Shown here one piece after another: positions 7,560 through 15,077 of a stretch of DNA of 64,000 nucleotides. Location: contig CAWEXD010000003.1 in the NCBI GenBank assembly GCA_963812945.1, positions 186,001-250,000 on the forward strand, written 5' to 3'. This DNA comes from DASRDR01 sp963812945 [NCBI: uncultured Candidatus Rokubacteria bacterium]. GTDB lineage: Bacteria; Methylomirabilota; Methylomirabilia; Rokubacteriales. The position numbers were made by a program, and so were the translations under genes. The notes under the pieces are model-generated. The model had not been told where the DNA came from and did no database searches. It was given only the letters and a program-made list of their open reading frames with translations. Position 1 is the stretch's first letter; each line of letters begins with the position of its first letter.

Positions 7560-8370
7560 CTATCGTTCCGGCGTGCCGCTGGAGGCGCGGCCGACGTGGC
7601 CGACGCCGCAACCGGGGGGACGGGGCGCGGAGGAGGGGACGCAGAAACGTGGCTAGGGCCATCCACGTCCCTGAACCCCGAAACCGCCAGCCCGAGGGTC
7701 GCGCTGCCCGCAGCGGCCGGTACCTGAAGCTGAAGATCGCATCCCAGAGCCTACATGAACAAGCGCTCGAGGCCCTGCTTGGGCGCTCCCGCGGATCTCT
7801 GCTCGCGGTCCTACCAAACCTCCGCGCAGCGGTGGCCGGCCCTCCAGCGAAGATCCTGCAGATAGCGGTTGCGCTCCGGAATGCGCGCGATCTCGGTGGC
7901 GAACCTGCGCCGACATCGAACTGAACACGCCGACGTCCCAGGGCATCGGCGCGCCGGAAGGCCAGTGGAACGTGCCGTGACAGGCGCTGATGAGAAGCCC
8001 GCGCGCCCCGTCTCGGACCGCGACCTGCGGCGCGCGAGCACGACTCCCTTCTTCCCTTCTCGCACCAGGTCAGGCGGATCCTGCAGGTCGCCGTCCGTGA
8101 GCGCGACCGCATCACCGCTGCTGAAGCGCACCGCCGCCGTGCTTGCCGGGTGGTGACCGGACTTGCGCGACACGTGCACCGCGCACACGTGCGGGTCGTG
8201 AGGCGCGACCTTGCCGAGGAACTGCGCGCTGCCGTCGCTGCTGCCATCGTCCACGAACACCATCTCGATCGTGTGGCAGGCTCGCGGTCGCGGTGACGAG
8301 CCGCGAGTAGAGCGCGCGCCGATCTTCTTCTTCGTGACGACCGGACCCGCGATGGATATGAGCGCCATTC
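7560..8370 (-). pseudogene. Family 2 glycosyltransferase (dolichyl-phosphate-sugar synthase type), multiply frameshifted
   Basis: Pieces of one GT2 enzyme are spread over three minus-strand frames. ALYSRLVTATASLPH near 8270 leads into IEMVFVDDGSSDGSAQFL (nucleotide-sugar-binding strand with the DDGSSDGS motif). Next come FSSGDAVALTDGDLQDPPDL (second acidic motif, DxD-like) and ATEIARIPERNRYLQDLR. The last piece is LWDAIFSFRYRPLRAA, the beginning of the membrane anchor. At least four frame changes are needed to join them and the C-terminal membrane helices are absent. Related intact enzymes transfer sugars to polyprenyl phosphate. It lies back to back with the SGNH-like gene. Confidence 0.7.
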
Positions 8371-8395
8371 GGCTCGCCGCTCGGGCTAGTCGGTC

Positions 8396-9466
8396 GTGCG
8401 CGTGCGCTCAATCACAGTGACGGAATCGCGGCCCAGGCATCGACTCGCCTTCGCAACGCTCGCGCTCGGCATGGGAATGCTCGCCGCGCTCGTGATCGCC
8501 GAGATTGCGCTGCGCTCCAGCGGGCACGAGCCCTGGAAAGAGCTCGACGGGCACCTGGGTGTGCCGCGAATGCACGAGCCCGACCCCGACCTCGGCTGGC
8601 GCAGCAAAGAAGGGCGTTACGTGTTCGGAACGACGCCCATCCACATGACATTCTGGCCCAATCACACGCGCGCGACCGCTGCGGCCCCCGTACGCGCCGA
8701 CGCCGCGGTCGTGGTGCTGGGCTGCTCGTTCGTGGAGGGCTGGGCGTTGTCCGACGAGGAGACGTTCGCGTGGAAGCTGCAGGAGCGTTTCGCGCGCGCG
8801 CGGGTGCTCAATTTCGGGACCACCGGTTACGGCACCACGCAGTCGCTGCTTGCGCTCGAGCGCTATCTTGAGGAACGCAAGCGCACGCATGGCGCCGTGG
8901 CGGCCAAGGGACCGCTCATAGTCATCTACGGGTTCAGCGATTTCCACACCAGCCGCAGTATCGCCGAAGCTTCGTGGCTCAGGTCGCTCGCACGGGCCTC
9001 GCGCGGGCAAGTCGCCACGCCCTACGCGACCCTCGGCGGCGACGGCGAGCTGCAGCTTCACCCGCCCAAGACGTATCCGGCCTGGTGGCTCCATCGCCGA
9101 CTCGCTACGGTGGCCACGCTCGAAAAGCTCTGGGCGTCTTTCGATGCGATGAAGCGCACTTCGCAAGCGAACGCGGTCACGAAGAAGCTGTTGCTCGAGC
9201 TCGACAAGGTCGTGCGGCAGAGCGGGGGAAAGCTGCTCGTGGCATTGCTCTCGCAACTCGGTCCCCGAAGCATGGCGCCGTTCCGCGCGCTACTCGCGGA
9301 GCACGGCATACCCACGGCGGAATGCGTGCATCAGGGAGTGTGGGCGAAGGAGATGCAGGTGCCGGTCTACGGACATCCCAACGCCGAGATCAACGCCTAC
9401 TGGGCCGGCTGCATCGCGCAGGCCATTAGCGGCATGGTCCCCGAACTCGCCGGCGGCGGCACGTAA
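8396..9466 (+). CDS. SGNH/GDSL-like hydrolase, membrane-anchored
   Basis: The product is 356 residues. A hydrophobic segment at ~20-40 (LALGMGMLAALVIAEIAL) would anchor it, with the rest periplasmic. The block VVVLGCSFVEGWALSDEETF near residue 105 corresponds to GDSL block I of SGNH hydrolases with Cys-Ser replacing Asp-Ser. NFGTTGYGTTQSLLAL is block II-like, and VYGHPNAEINAYWA near the end provides the Asp/His-like block V (His-Pro-Asn). Similar proteins accompany glycan acylation or export genes, and the neighbouring GT2 remnant fits that. The start is uncertain: GTG 8396, 8402 and 8417 are all possible. Confidence 0.65.
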   Translation: MRVRSITVTESRPRHRLAFATLALGMGMLAALVIAEIALRSSGHEPWKELDGHLGVPRMHEPDPDLGWRSKEGRYVFGTTPIHMTFWPNHTRATAAAPVRADAAVVVLGCSFVEGWALSDEETFAWKLQERFARARVLNFGTTGYGTTQSLLALERYLEERKRTHGAVAAKGPLIVIYGFSDFHTSRSIAEASWLRSLARASRGQVATPYATLGGDGELQLHPPKTYPAWWLHRRLATVATLEKLWASFDAMKRTSQANAVTKKLLLELDKVVRQSGGKLLVALLSQLGPRSMAPFRALLAEHGIPTAECVHQGVWAKEMQVPVYGHPNAEINAYWAGCIAQAISGMVPELAGGGT

Positions 9467-9503
9467 GGCAGTGCATCCTTATGCCACACCGTGCCGCGGG
9501 CCG

Positions 9504-9971
9504 CTACTTGGCGGCTCGCCCTCTCCTGGTCCGGGGGGCAGACCGTCTCTTGCCCGCCGGTGCGCCGGCGGTCTCGGGCACGGTCATGATCTCCAGCAGG
9601 TGGCCGTAAGGATCCTCGAAGTAGACCCCTCGCCCGCCACGACGGGTGTTGATCCGGCGGTTGGTGTGGCTGAAGGGATCGCTCCCGTACGGGATTCCCT
9701 TGGCCTTCACGCGGTCGAAGATCGCGTCGAACTCCGCGTCGCTGACGTGGAAGGCGTAGTGATGGCTTCGCCCCGTCCGGGGGTCAAACCCCGGCCCGCC
9801 CCACTCCTCGGGCTCGTCCGCGAAATCGAACGTCAGGCTCTCGTTGACTTGCACCCCGGCGAAGTGCCCGGGGTCCGGCTCGACCGTCAGGCCGAAGATC
9901 TCGGCGAAGAACTTGGCCGAAGCGATCTTGTCCTTTGCGGGCACGATGGTGTGGTCCAGGCGAATGGTCAT
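9504..9971 (-). CDS. VOC family (glyoxalase/dioxygenase fold) protein
   Basis: This 155-residue protein has a single vicinal-oxygen-chelate fold: LDHTIVPAKDKIASAKFFAE (first beta-alpha module, with His7 a probable metal ligand), HHYAFHVSDAEFDAIFDRV, then GRGVYFEDPYGHLLEIMT with the usual terminal Glu ligand. A basic tail (KRRSAPRTRRGRAAK) follows. Function within the superfamily (glyoxalase, dioxygenase, antibiotic binding) cannot be fixed. It is transcribed away from the MarR gene at 10129, and a regulator half-site at 10054 lies in the shared ~157-base spacer. Confidence 0.85.
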   Translation of the reverse strand: MTIRLDHTIVPAKDKIASAKFFAEIFGLTVEPDPGHFAGVQVNESLTFDFADEPEEWGGPGFDPRTGRSHHYAFHVSDAEFDAIFDRVKAKGIPYGSDPFSHTNRRINTRRGGRGVYFEDPYGHLLEIMTVPETAGAPAGKRRSAPRTRRGRAAK

Positions 9972-10053
9972 GGCTCCCCTCCCGCATCACTCAGGGCCCG
10001 ACTCGTCGACCCACATCGTGAGCGTCGCGACGTCCGGCTCCTCTTCCTATCAG

Positions 10054-10062
10054 GTATACGCA
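10054..10062. promoter_or_regulatory. Operator half-site GTATACGCA
   Basis: GTATACGCA is the exact reverse complement of TGCGTATAC at 10110-10118 beside the MarR promoter. The two 9-mers form an inverted pair about 56 bases apart in the divergent spacer. Confidence 0.5.
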
Positions 10063-10090
10063 CACTTCCGAGGAGTCAAGGTTCCGCCTC

Positions 10091-10121
10091 TTGACAGGAT
10101 CTCGATCGATGCGTATACATC
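10091..10121 (+). promoter_or_regulatory. Sigma-70 promoter with overlapping operator for the MarR gene (near leaderless)
   Basis: TTGACA (10091-10096), a 17-base spacer and TATACA (10114-10119) form a near-consensus promoter. The imperfect palindrome GATGCGTATACATC (10108-10121) covers the -10 box. Transcription should begin about 10126, only a few bases before ATG 10129, so the message is nearly leaderless. Confidence 0.7.
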
Positions 10122-10128
10122 ATAGTCC

Positions 10129-10650
10129 ATGGCGCCGTCACGGTCCGACCTGGTCTCCGCGCTGTCCGCTCGCGTCAAGCTGGAGTGCGCGGGTGGAGGG
10201 CTCCGCCGCGCCTCCCGGGCGATCTCGCGCTTCTACGGGGCCGCCTTCGCGCCGCTCGATCTGACCGCCACGCAGTTCTCGCTGCTCGTCGCGGTCAACC
10301 TGGGCGGCTCGATCCCGCTCAGTCGACTCGCCGAGGTGCTGGTGCTCGACCGGACGTCTCTCTACCGCGCGGTTAAGCCGCTGGTCCGGCGCCGCTGCGT
10401 CCGGATCCTCCCGGGTCGGACCGGGCGCGAGCGAACCGCCGCGCTCACCGAGGCGGGCCGCCGGCTCCTCCATGAAGCGCTCCCGGTCTGGAAGAAGACT
10501 CAGGAGCGCTTCGTCGGCGCGCTGGGCCCGGACGCCTGGGCGGCACTCAACTCCGGGCTTCGCCAGGTCGTGCCCACCGTGCAGGCTCTCGAGTCCGGCG
10601 GCTCGCCCGCCAGCTCCAGTCCTACTTCCTTCCGAGCCGGACGCCGGTAG
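10129..10650 (+). CDS. MarR family transcriptional regulator
   Basis: This 173-residue protein contains a MarR fold. A helical N-terminus (RRASRAISRFYGAAFAPLDL) is followed by TATQFSLLVAVNLGG and the recognition helix region SRLAEVLVLDRTSLYRAVKP. The wing reads ILPGRTGRERTAALTEAGRR. No ribosome site precedes ATG 10129, consistent with the leaderless promoter. A related palindrome (10692-10709) precedes the metallo-hydrolase gene downstream. Autoregulation and control of that gene, and perhaps of the divergent VOC gene, are therefore inferred. Confidence 0.88.
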   Translation: MAPSRSDLVSALSARVKLECAGGGLRRASRAISRFYGAAFAPLDLTATQFSLLVAVNLGGSIPLSRLAEVLVLDRTSLYRAVKPLVRRRCVRILPGRTGRERTAALTEAGRRLLHEALPVWKKTQERFVGALGPDAWAALNSGLRQVVPTVQALESGGSPASSSPTSFRAGRR

Positions 10651-10691
10651 CGCCACTCATGAATCCAGGGCGGCACCGAGGCTTCTCTCAT

Positions 10692-10709
10692 ATGATGCAT
10701 ATGCATCAT
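10692..10709. promoter_or_regulatory. 18-bp perfect palindrome, probable MarR operator
   Basis: ATGATGCAT-ATGCATCAT is a perfect dyad ~80 bases upstream of the metallo-hydrolase start. It shares the core GATGCxTATxCATC with the site on the MarR promoter at 10108-10121, which suggests one regulator binds both. Confidence 0.6.
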
Positions 10710-10789
10710 GTCGGTGCGGGCATCGGTCCGATGCGTCCATCTGTCCCGACCGTGGGGTCCGAAATAGCAGCACGGAAGGAGCTACATCG

Positions 10790-12658
10790 ATGCGCACCCT
10801 CCTCGGCCGCCGAGATGTTCTGACGTTCGGCGCCTTCGCCACGGCCAGCAGCGTCCTCGGGCCTCGAGGCTCACCGCGCCTCGCGGACGCCAGCGAGACA
10901 CCGCGGGGGCCCTCGGGCACCGAAAGCAGCCTCGGGGCCAACCGCACGCTGGAGGCCCTGAAGGAGGTCGTGCGCTGGCCGACCCCGTCCATCGCGGCAA
11001 TCCTGACCCTGACCGGTCAGTACCTCGCCGCCGGGCGGGATGAGGAGGCTTACAGCTACTTCCGCGAGCGGGCGGCGGCCGCGCCAGACCAGCCGATCTT
11101 CGGAGCCCTGGCGGGGACGTTCCAGATCCGGATGGCCGGCCAGGTGTTCCTGCTGCGCCGGGTCGCCTGGGTCAAGGACGGGATCGCCAAGCTCGATCGC
11201 GCGGCGGACACCGGTCATCCGGTGGCGCGTTACCTGCGGGGCGTGACCCTGGCCGAGCTTCCCACGCGCTTCGGCCGAGCGGAGCAGGCGGTGGCGGAGC
11301 TCGAGTGGGTGCTCCAGCAGCGGGACACTCTGCCCCCCGGCCTCCGGCGCAGCGTCTACCGGGGCCTCGCGCGGGCGTTCACGACCCTCGAGCGCCGAGA
11401 CGAGGCCCAGGCCGCCCTCGCCCAGTCCGGGTATCCGTCGCTGGACCCGGCGCTGCCCCAGTTCACGGCGGATTTCTCGGTGACCGCGCGGGACGGCTTT
11501 CGCTTCCGGCCACCGCGTCTCGTCGAGGTGGCGCCCCGGATCCACGTCGCGCAGGGTTACGACTTCGCCGACATCGGCTTCGTGCTGACCGACGCGGGCA
11601 TCGTGGCCGTCGACGCCGGCACCACGGAGACCACCGCTCGCGCCGCAGTCGACGCCCTGCGCCGGCGCGTGTCCGCGCCGATCACCCACGTGATCCTCAC
11701 CCACGCGCACTGGGATCACGTCGGCGGCCTCGCGGCGCTGAAGGCTCCCGAGACGCGGGTGATCGCCCAGGCGCGCTTCGCCGACGAGCTGCGGATCGTG
11801 AACGACACGGGCGTGCCGTTCCGCTACTTCTTCGGTGGCGAGGCCCCGCAGCGGTACGACGTCGCGCCCGATCAGCTGATCGGCGCGCGCGAGGTCCTGA
11901 CGGTCGGCGGCACCGAGTTCGTCCTCTACCCGGTGCGAGGAGGCGAGACCGCCGACGCGTTGCTCATCCATCTCCCCGGCGCCGGGGTGGTCTTCGTCGG
12001 AGACGCGTTCATGCCGTATCTCGGGGCGCCCTTCCTGCCGGAAGGCTCGGCGGAGGGCCTCTTCGAGACCATCGCGCTCATCCGGTCCCTGAACCCGCGC
12101 ACCCTCGTACACGGGCATCCGCCGCTGACCGATCTCTTCACGATCGAGGCCCTGCCGGGCTTCGAGGTCGCGCTCCGCGAGGTGTACGAGCGGACCCTGC
12201 AAGGGATTGACGACGGCGCGACGGCCGCCGAGATGCTACAGCAGAACTGGTTGCCCGCGACGCTCCGTTCCCATCCCGTTGCGGCGATGCCCTTCCTCGT
12301 CATCCGGGACAACTTCATCCAGCGCGTGGTCCATCAGCGCACCGGCTACTGGAAGCCGGGTGGCGAGGGAATCGAGGTCGTGTCGCCCCAGGAGTGGGCG
12401 GCAGCGCTGAATCTCCTCGCCGGACGCCAGGAGGGGGCCTTCGTCCGCGGCGCGCAGGCTCTGCTGGAGCAACGCGCGGACGTCCTGGCGCTCAAAGTCG
12501 CGGACCTGGGTCTGCTGAACTACCCGGCGAGCCGTGGGCTCACGGAGGCCCGGCGGCAGGCGCTCGACCGGCTCCGGGTCCGGCATCAGAGTCTCAACCC
12601 GTTCAAGTTCATCGTCTATTCGGAATGGGCGAAGGCCGATCTGGCGCCCGTCCAATGA
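10790..12658 (+). CDS. Tat-exported metallo-beta-lactamase-fold hydrolase (alkylsulfatase-like)
   Basis: The 622-residue product starts at ATG 10790, behind GGAAGGAG; an upstream frame extension into the MarR gene is not credible. The twin-arginine leader GRRDVLTFGAFATASSV implies folded export. A ~200-residue helical region follows (residues ~50-200). The metallo-beta-lactamase domain has THAHWDHVGG near residue 303, GDAF near 405 and HGHPP near 440. The C-terminal part (EVYERTLQGI, then RVVHQRTGYW) recalls the dimerisation region of SdsA-type alkylsulfatases. A hydrolase of sulfate esters or lactones in the periplasm is the best guess; the substrate is unknown. Confidence 0.8.
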   Translation: MRTLLGRRDVLTFGAFATASSVLGPRGSPRLADASETPRGPSGTESSLGANRTLEALKEVVRWPTPSIAAILTLTGQYLAAGRDEEAYSYFRERAAAAPDQPIFGALAGTFQIRMAGQVFLLRRVAWVKDGIAKLDRAADTGHPVARYLRGVTLAELPTRFGRAEQAVAELEWVLQQRDTLPPGLRRSVYRGLARAFTTLERRDEAQAALAQSGYPSLDPALPQFTADFSVTARDGFRFRPPRLVEVAPRIHVAQGYDFADIGFVLTDAGIVAVDAGTTETTARAAVDALRRRVSAPITHVILTHAHWDHVGGLAALKAPETRVIAQARFADELRIVNDTGVPFRYFFGGEAPQRYDVAPDQLIGAREVLTVGGTEFVLYPVRGGETADALLIHLPGAGVVFVGDAFMPYLGAPFLPEGSAEGLFETIALIRSLNPRTLVHGHPPLTDLFTIEALPGFEVALREVYERTLQGIDDGATAAEMLQQNWLPATLRSHPVAAMPFLVIRDNFIQRVVHQRTGYWKPGGEGIEVVSPQEWAAALNLLAGRQEGAFVRGAQALLEQRADVLALKVADLGLLNYPASRGLTEARRQALDRLRVRHQSLNPFKFIVYSEWAKADLAPVQ

Positions 12659-12677
12659 ATGACTGAGGAGGATACCC

Positions 12678-13157
12678 ATGCAACGAATCACTCCCTGTCT
12701 GTGGTTCAACGACAACGCCGAGACGGCGGTGAAGTTCTACGCCTCCATCTTCAAGAACTCGAAGATCAACACCGTCACCCACTATGGCGAGGCCGGTGCT
12801 CGTGCCTCCGGCCGACCCGCTGGAACGGTCATGACCATCGCGTTCCAACTGGAGGGCCAGGACTTCCTGGCGCTGAACGGCGGCCCGCACTTCACCTTTT
12901 CGCCGGCGATATCTTTCGTCGTGAACTGCAAGACGCAACGAGAGATCGACGGTCTGTGGAGGAAGCTCGGCGCGGGTGGCCGGATCGACCAGTGCGGCTG
13001 GCTCCAGGACAGGTTCGGTGTGTCGTGGCAGATCGTCCCCTCCGACATCGGCAAGATGGTGCAGGACAGCCGCGACGGAAAAGCCGATCGCGTGATGAAG
13101 GCCATTCTTGGGATGAAGAAGATCGACGTGGCCACGCTGAAGCGAGCCGCGCGATGA
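12678..13157 (+). CDS. PhnB-like VOC protein
   Basis: This 159-residue protein opens with ITPCLWFNDNAETAVKFYAS, the signature of PhnB/3-demethylubiquinone-methyltransferase-like VOC proteins. FQLEGQDFLALNGGPHFTFS and the ending FGVSWQIVPSDI also fit the family. AGGAGG lies 8 bases before ATG 12678. It starts 19 bases after the metallo-hydrolase, so the two are probably cotranscribed. Its stop overlaps the ATG of the following YCII remnant (ATGA). Members are of uncertain activity; many occur beside YCII and ECF-sigma genes. Confidence 0.88.
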   Translation: MQRITPCLWFNDNAETAVKFYASIFKNSKINTVTHYGEAGARASGRPAGTVMTIAFQLEGQDFLALNGGPHFTFSPAISFVVNCKTQREIDGLWRKLGAGGRIDQCGWLQDRFGVSWQIVPSDIGKMVQDSRDGKADRVMKAILGMKKIDVATLKRAAR

Positions 13158-13375
13158 GAGCCGCGCGATCCCCGGTATTCGTGCACGTGGACCCCGAGGA
13201 CGGAACACGTGCGCCGGCGACGAGCAACCTAGACGAGTGGGCCGACAAAGCAGATCGACGGACAGACGGACTCCTCGGTCACCGTCTGGCGGGCGCGGTG
13301 GATGCGGCCACCGTCCGTCTCCGCAAGAGACACGTGCTGATCACCGACGGTCCGTTCATCGAGACCAAGGAGTAG
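13154..13375 (+). pseudogene. YCII-related (DGPF) protein interrupted by TAG
   Basis: The frame begins with an ATGA overlap and shows the YCII/DGPF layout: FVHVDPEDGTR, a GAVDAATVRL strand and KRHVLITDGPFIETKE. It then meets TAG at 13373, where the family has Gln (ETKEQ). Beyond the TAG the same frame reads ITAFELATAS, the expected continuation, before degenerating near 13420 (RRMARFGA). A CAG-to-TAG change plus a short 3' rearrangement best explain it. Intact members are ~115 residues. Confidence 0.65.
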
Positions 13376-13788
13376 ATCACCGCCTTCGAGCTCGCGACCG
13401 CGTCGACCACGACGAGGCGTCCACGCAGGATGGCCCGATTCGGGGCAGGCGGTCCGGCCAGGACGTCGCTCGCGCCCGGGCTCGACGAAGACGCACCATC
13501 GGCCCCACGTCACCCTCCCGGGCAAGGGAAAGTGGCCGAGGAGGCGCGGCCCGCCAGCGGCGCGCCCGAACGGTAGCGCGGCGCGGGCCAGGCCGGCAAG
13601 GGCGGCGGGAGGTCGGGGAGATGAGGCCCGAACCCGCTCCTCCGGGTCGGTAGGCAGACGAGAAGCGGCGACTGGGCGCGATCCAGCGTGGATCAGGCCA
13701 AGGCTTTCCGCTACCGGGCCGCGTGCCGCGGCGACGGGAAGACGGGGGTCCGGGGAGGCCCATCCTGTAGAATTTCCCCGGACCATCC
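13376..13788. other. Remnant tail of the YCII gene and non-coding spacer
   Basis: The first ~75 bases continue the broken YCII frame. From ~13450 to the channel gene at 13789 I see no gene and no recognisable terminator. The sequence is very G+C rich, with short Arg-rich frames only. Confidence 0.4.
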
Positions 13789-15003
13789 ATGCGAGGGGAA
13801 ACCTGGCGCGCGCGGTTCGACTGGCTCCTCGCCCCGTCCGAGAGCCCCCCGTGGCCGAACCGGCTCGTCAACGGGATCCTGGTCGGCCTCGTCCTCCTGA
13901 GCGTCGTCACCACGGTGCTCGAGACGCTGGACGAGGCCGCGCAGCAGATCGGCTGGTTTCTCCGCCTGGTCGAGGCGATCGTGGTGGCGGTGATGACCGT
14001 CGAGTATCTTCTTCGCCTCTGGACCGCCCCCGAGCGTGAGGCGATCGGAGCGCGGGCGCCCTGGCAGACCCGGGGCCGCTACATGACGTCGTTCGTCGGG
14101 CTCGTCGACCTGCTCGCCGTGCTTCCGGCCCTCCTCGCGCTGGTCGTTCCGATCCCCGTGGATGCGCTCCGCCTGCTGCGGGTGGCCCGTCTCCTCAAGC
14201 TCGCCCGCTACACGCCGGCGCTCAACCTCTTCGCGGCAGTGATCCGGAACGAGAGCCGTGCCCTCCTGGCGACGCTGCTGGTGGTCGCGGTGCTCCTGGT
14301 CCTCGAGGCCACCATCATGTACACCCTCGAGCGGGAGGCGCAGCCGAAGGTCTTCGCGAGCATTCCGCACGCCATGTGGTGGGCGATCGTGACGATCGCC
14401 ACCGTGGGGTATGGCGACATGTACCCGATCACGCCGGCCGGCAAGGTCTTCGGCGGCATGGTCATGGTGATCGGGATCGCGGTGTTCGCGGTGCCGGCGG
14501 GCATCCTGGCCACGGGCTTCGCCAGCGAGATTCGCAAGCGCGACTTCGTCGTCACCTGGCAGACGGTCGCCAACGTCCCGCTCTTCGCGGGTCTGGACGC
14601 CGCGCGGATCGGCGAGATCGCCCGGCTCCTGAAGCGCCAGGTGGTCCCCGCCCAGTTCGCCGTGGTCCGGCGCGGCGATCCCGCCGACGCGATGTTCTTC
14701 ATCATGGGCGGCGAGGTCCAGGTCGACGTGGCGCCGAGGCCCGTGCGCCTCACCAAGGGACAGTACTTCGGCGAGATCGCGCTCTTGCGGGACACGGTGC
14801 GGACTGCCACCGTCACCACGCTCTCCGAGTGCCAGCTCCTCTCGCTCGACGTGGCCGACTTTCGCCGTCTCCTTGACTCCAACCCCGGCCTCAACGCCGT
14901 CATCACGCGGACCGCCGAGGCCCGCCTCGGCGAGCTCCTGGCCGGGGCGCCCCGGACGGGATCCGGGGCGGGTGACCCCCCCGCCCCCGGGTCTCCGGCC
15001 TGA
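13789..15003 (+). CDS. Voltage-gated-type K+ channel with C-terminal cyclic-nucleotide-binding domain
   Basis: The product has 404 residues. Six membrane helices occupy ~25-230. S4 carries regularly spaced arginines (LRLLRVARLLKLAR, ~126-139). The pore loop has the potassium filter TVGYGD (~205) with a WWAIVTIA pore helix before it. Residues ~260-385 form a cNMP-binding (Crp-like) domain: LFAGLDAARIGEIARLL, GDPADAMFFIMGGEVQVDV, then the phosphate-binding cassette-like GQYFGEIALLRDTVRTATV, with R and A at the expected positions. It resembles MlotiK1-type prokaryotic channels. It stands alone on the plus strand, with ~75 bases to the next gene. Confidence 0.93.
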   Translation: MRGETWRARFDWLLAPSESPPWPNRLVNGILVGLVLLSVVTTVLETLDEAAQQIGWFLRLVEAIVVAVMTVEYLLRLWTAPEREAIGARAPWQTRGRYMTSFVGLVDLLAVLPALLALVVPIPVDALRLLRVARLLKLARYTPALNLFAAVIRNESRALLATLLVVAVLLVLEATIMYTLEREAQPKVFASIPHAMWWAIVTIATVGYGDMYPITPAGKVFGGMVMVIGIAVFAVPAGILATGFASEIRKRDFVVTWQTVANVPLFAGLDAARIGEIARLLKRQVVPAQFAVVRRGDPADAMFFIMGGEVQVDVAPRPVRLTKGQYFGEIALLRDTVRTATVTTLSECQLLSLDVADFRRLLDSNPGLNAVITRTAEARLGELLAGAPRTGSGAGDPPAPGSPA

Positions 15004-15077
15004 GTCGCGGACCGACCGGTGCCATCCGAACGGCCGCCGAACCCTGGACGCGTGCCGCCCGCGATGACCCTCGTCCC

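Noticed and set aside
10472-10789. N-terminal extension of the metallo-hydrolase into the MarR gene
   Set aside because: The extension is out of phase with MarR coding, and a strong ribosome site with a Tat leader starts at 10790.
10871-12202. 443-codon minus-strand frame opposite the metallo-hydrolase
   Set aside because: Shadow frame; no motif and no ribosome site.
13373-13375. Pyrrolysine or amber recoding at the YCII TAG
   Set aside because: The expected residue is Gln and the tail decays soon after; a second TAG in a dead sulfotransferase (Trp to stop) also fits plain mutation.
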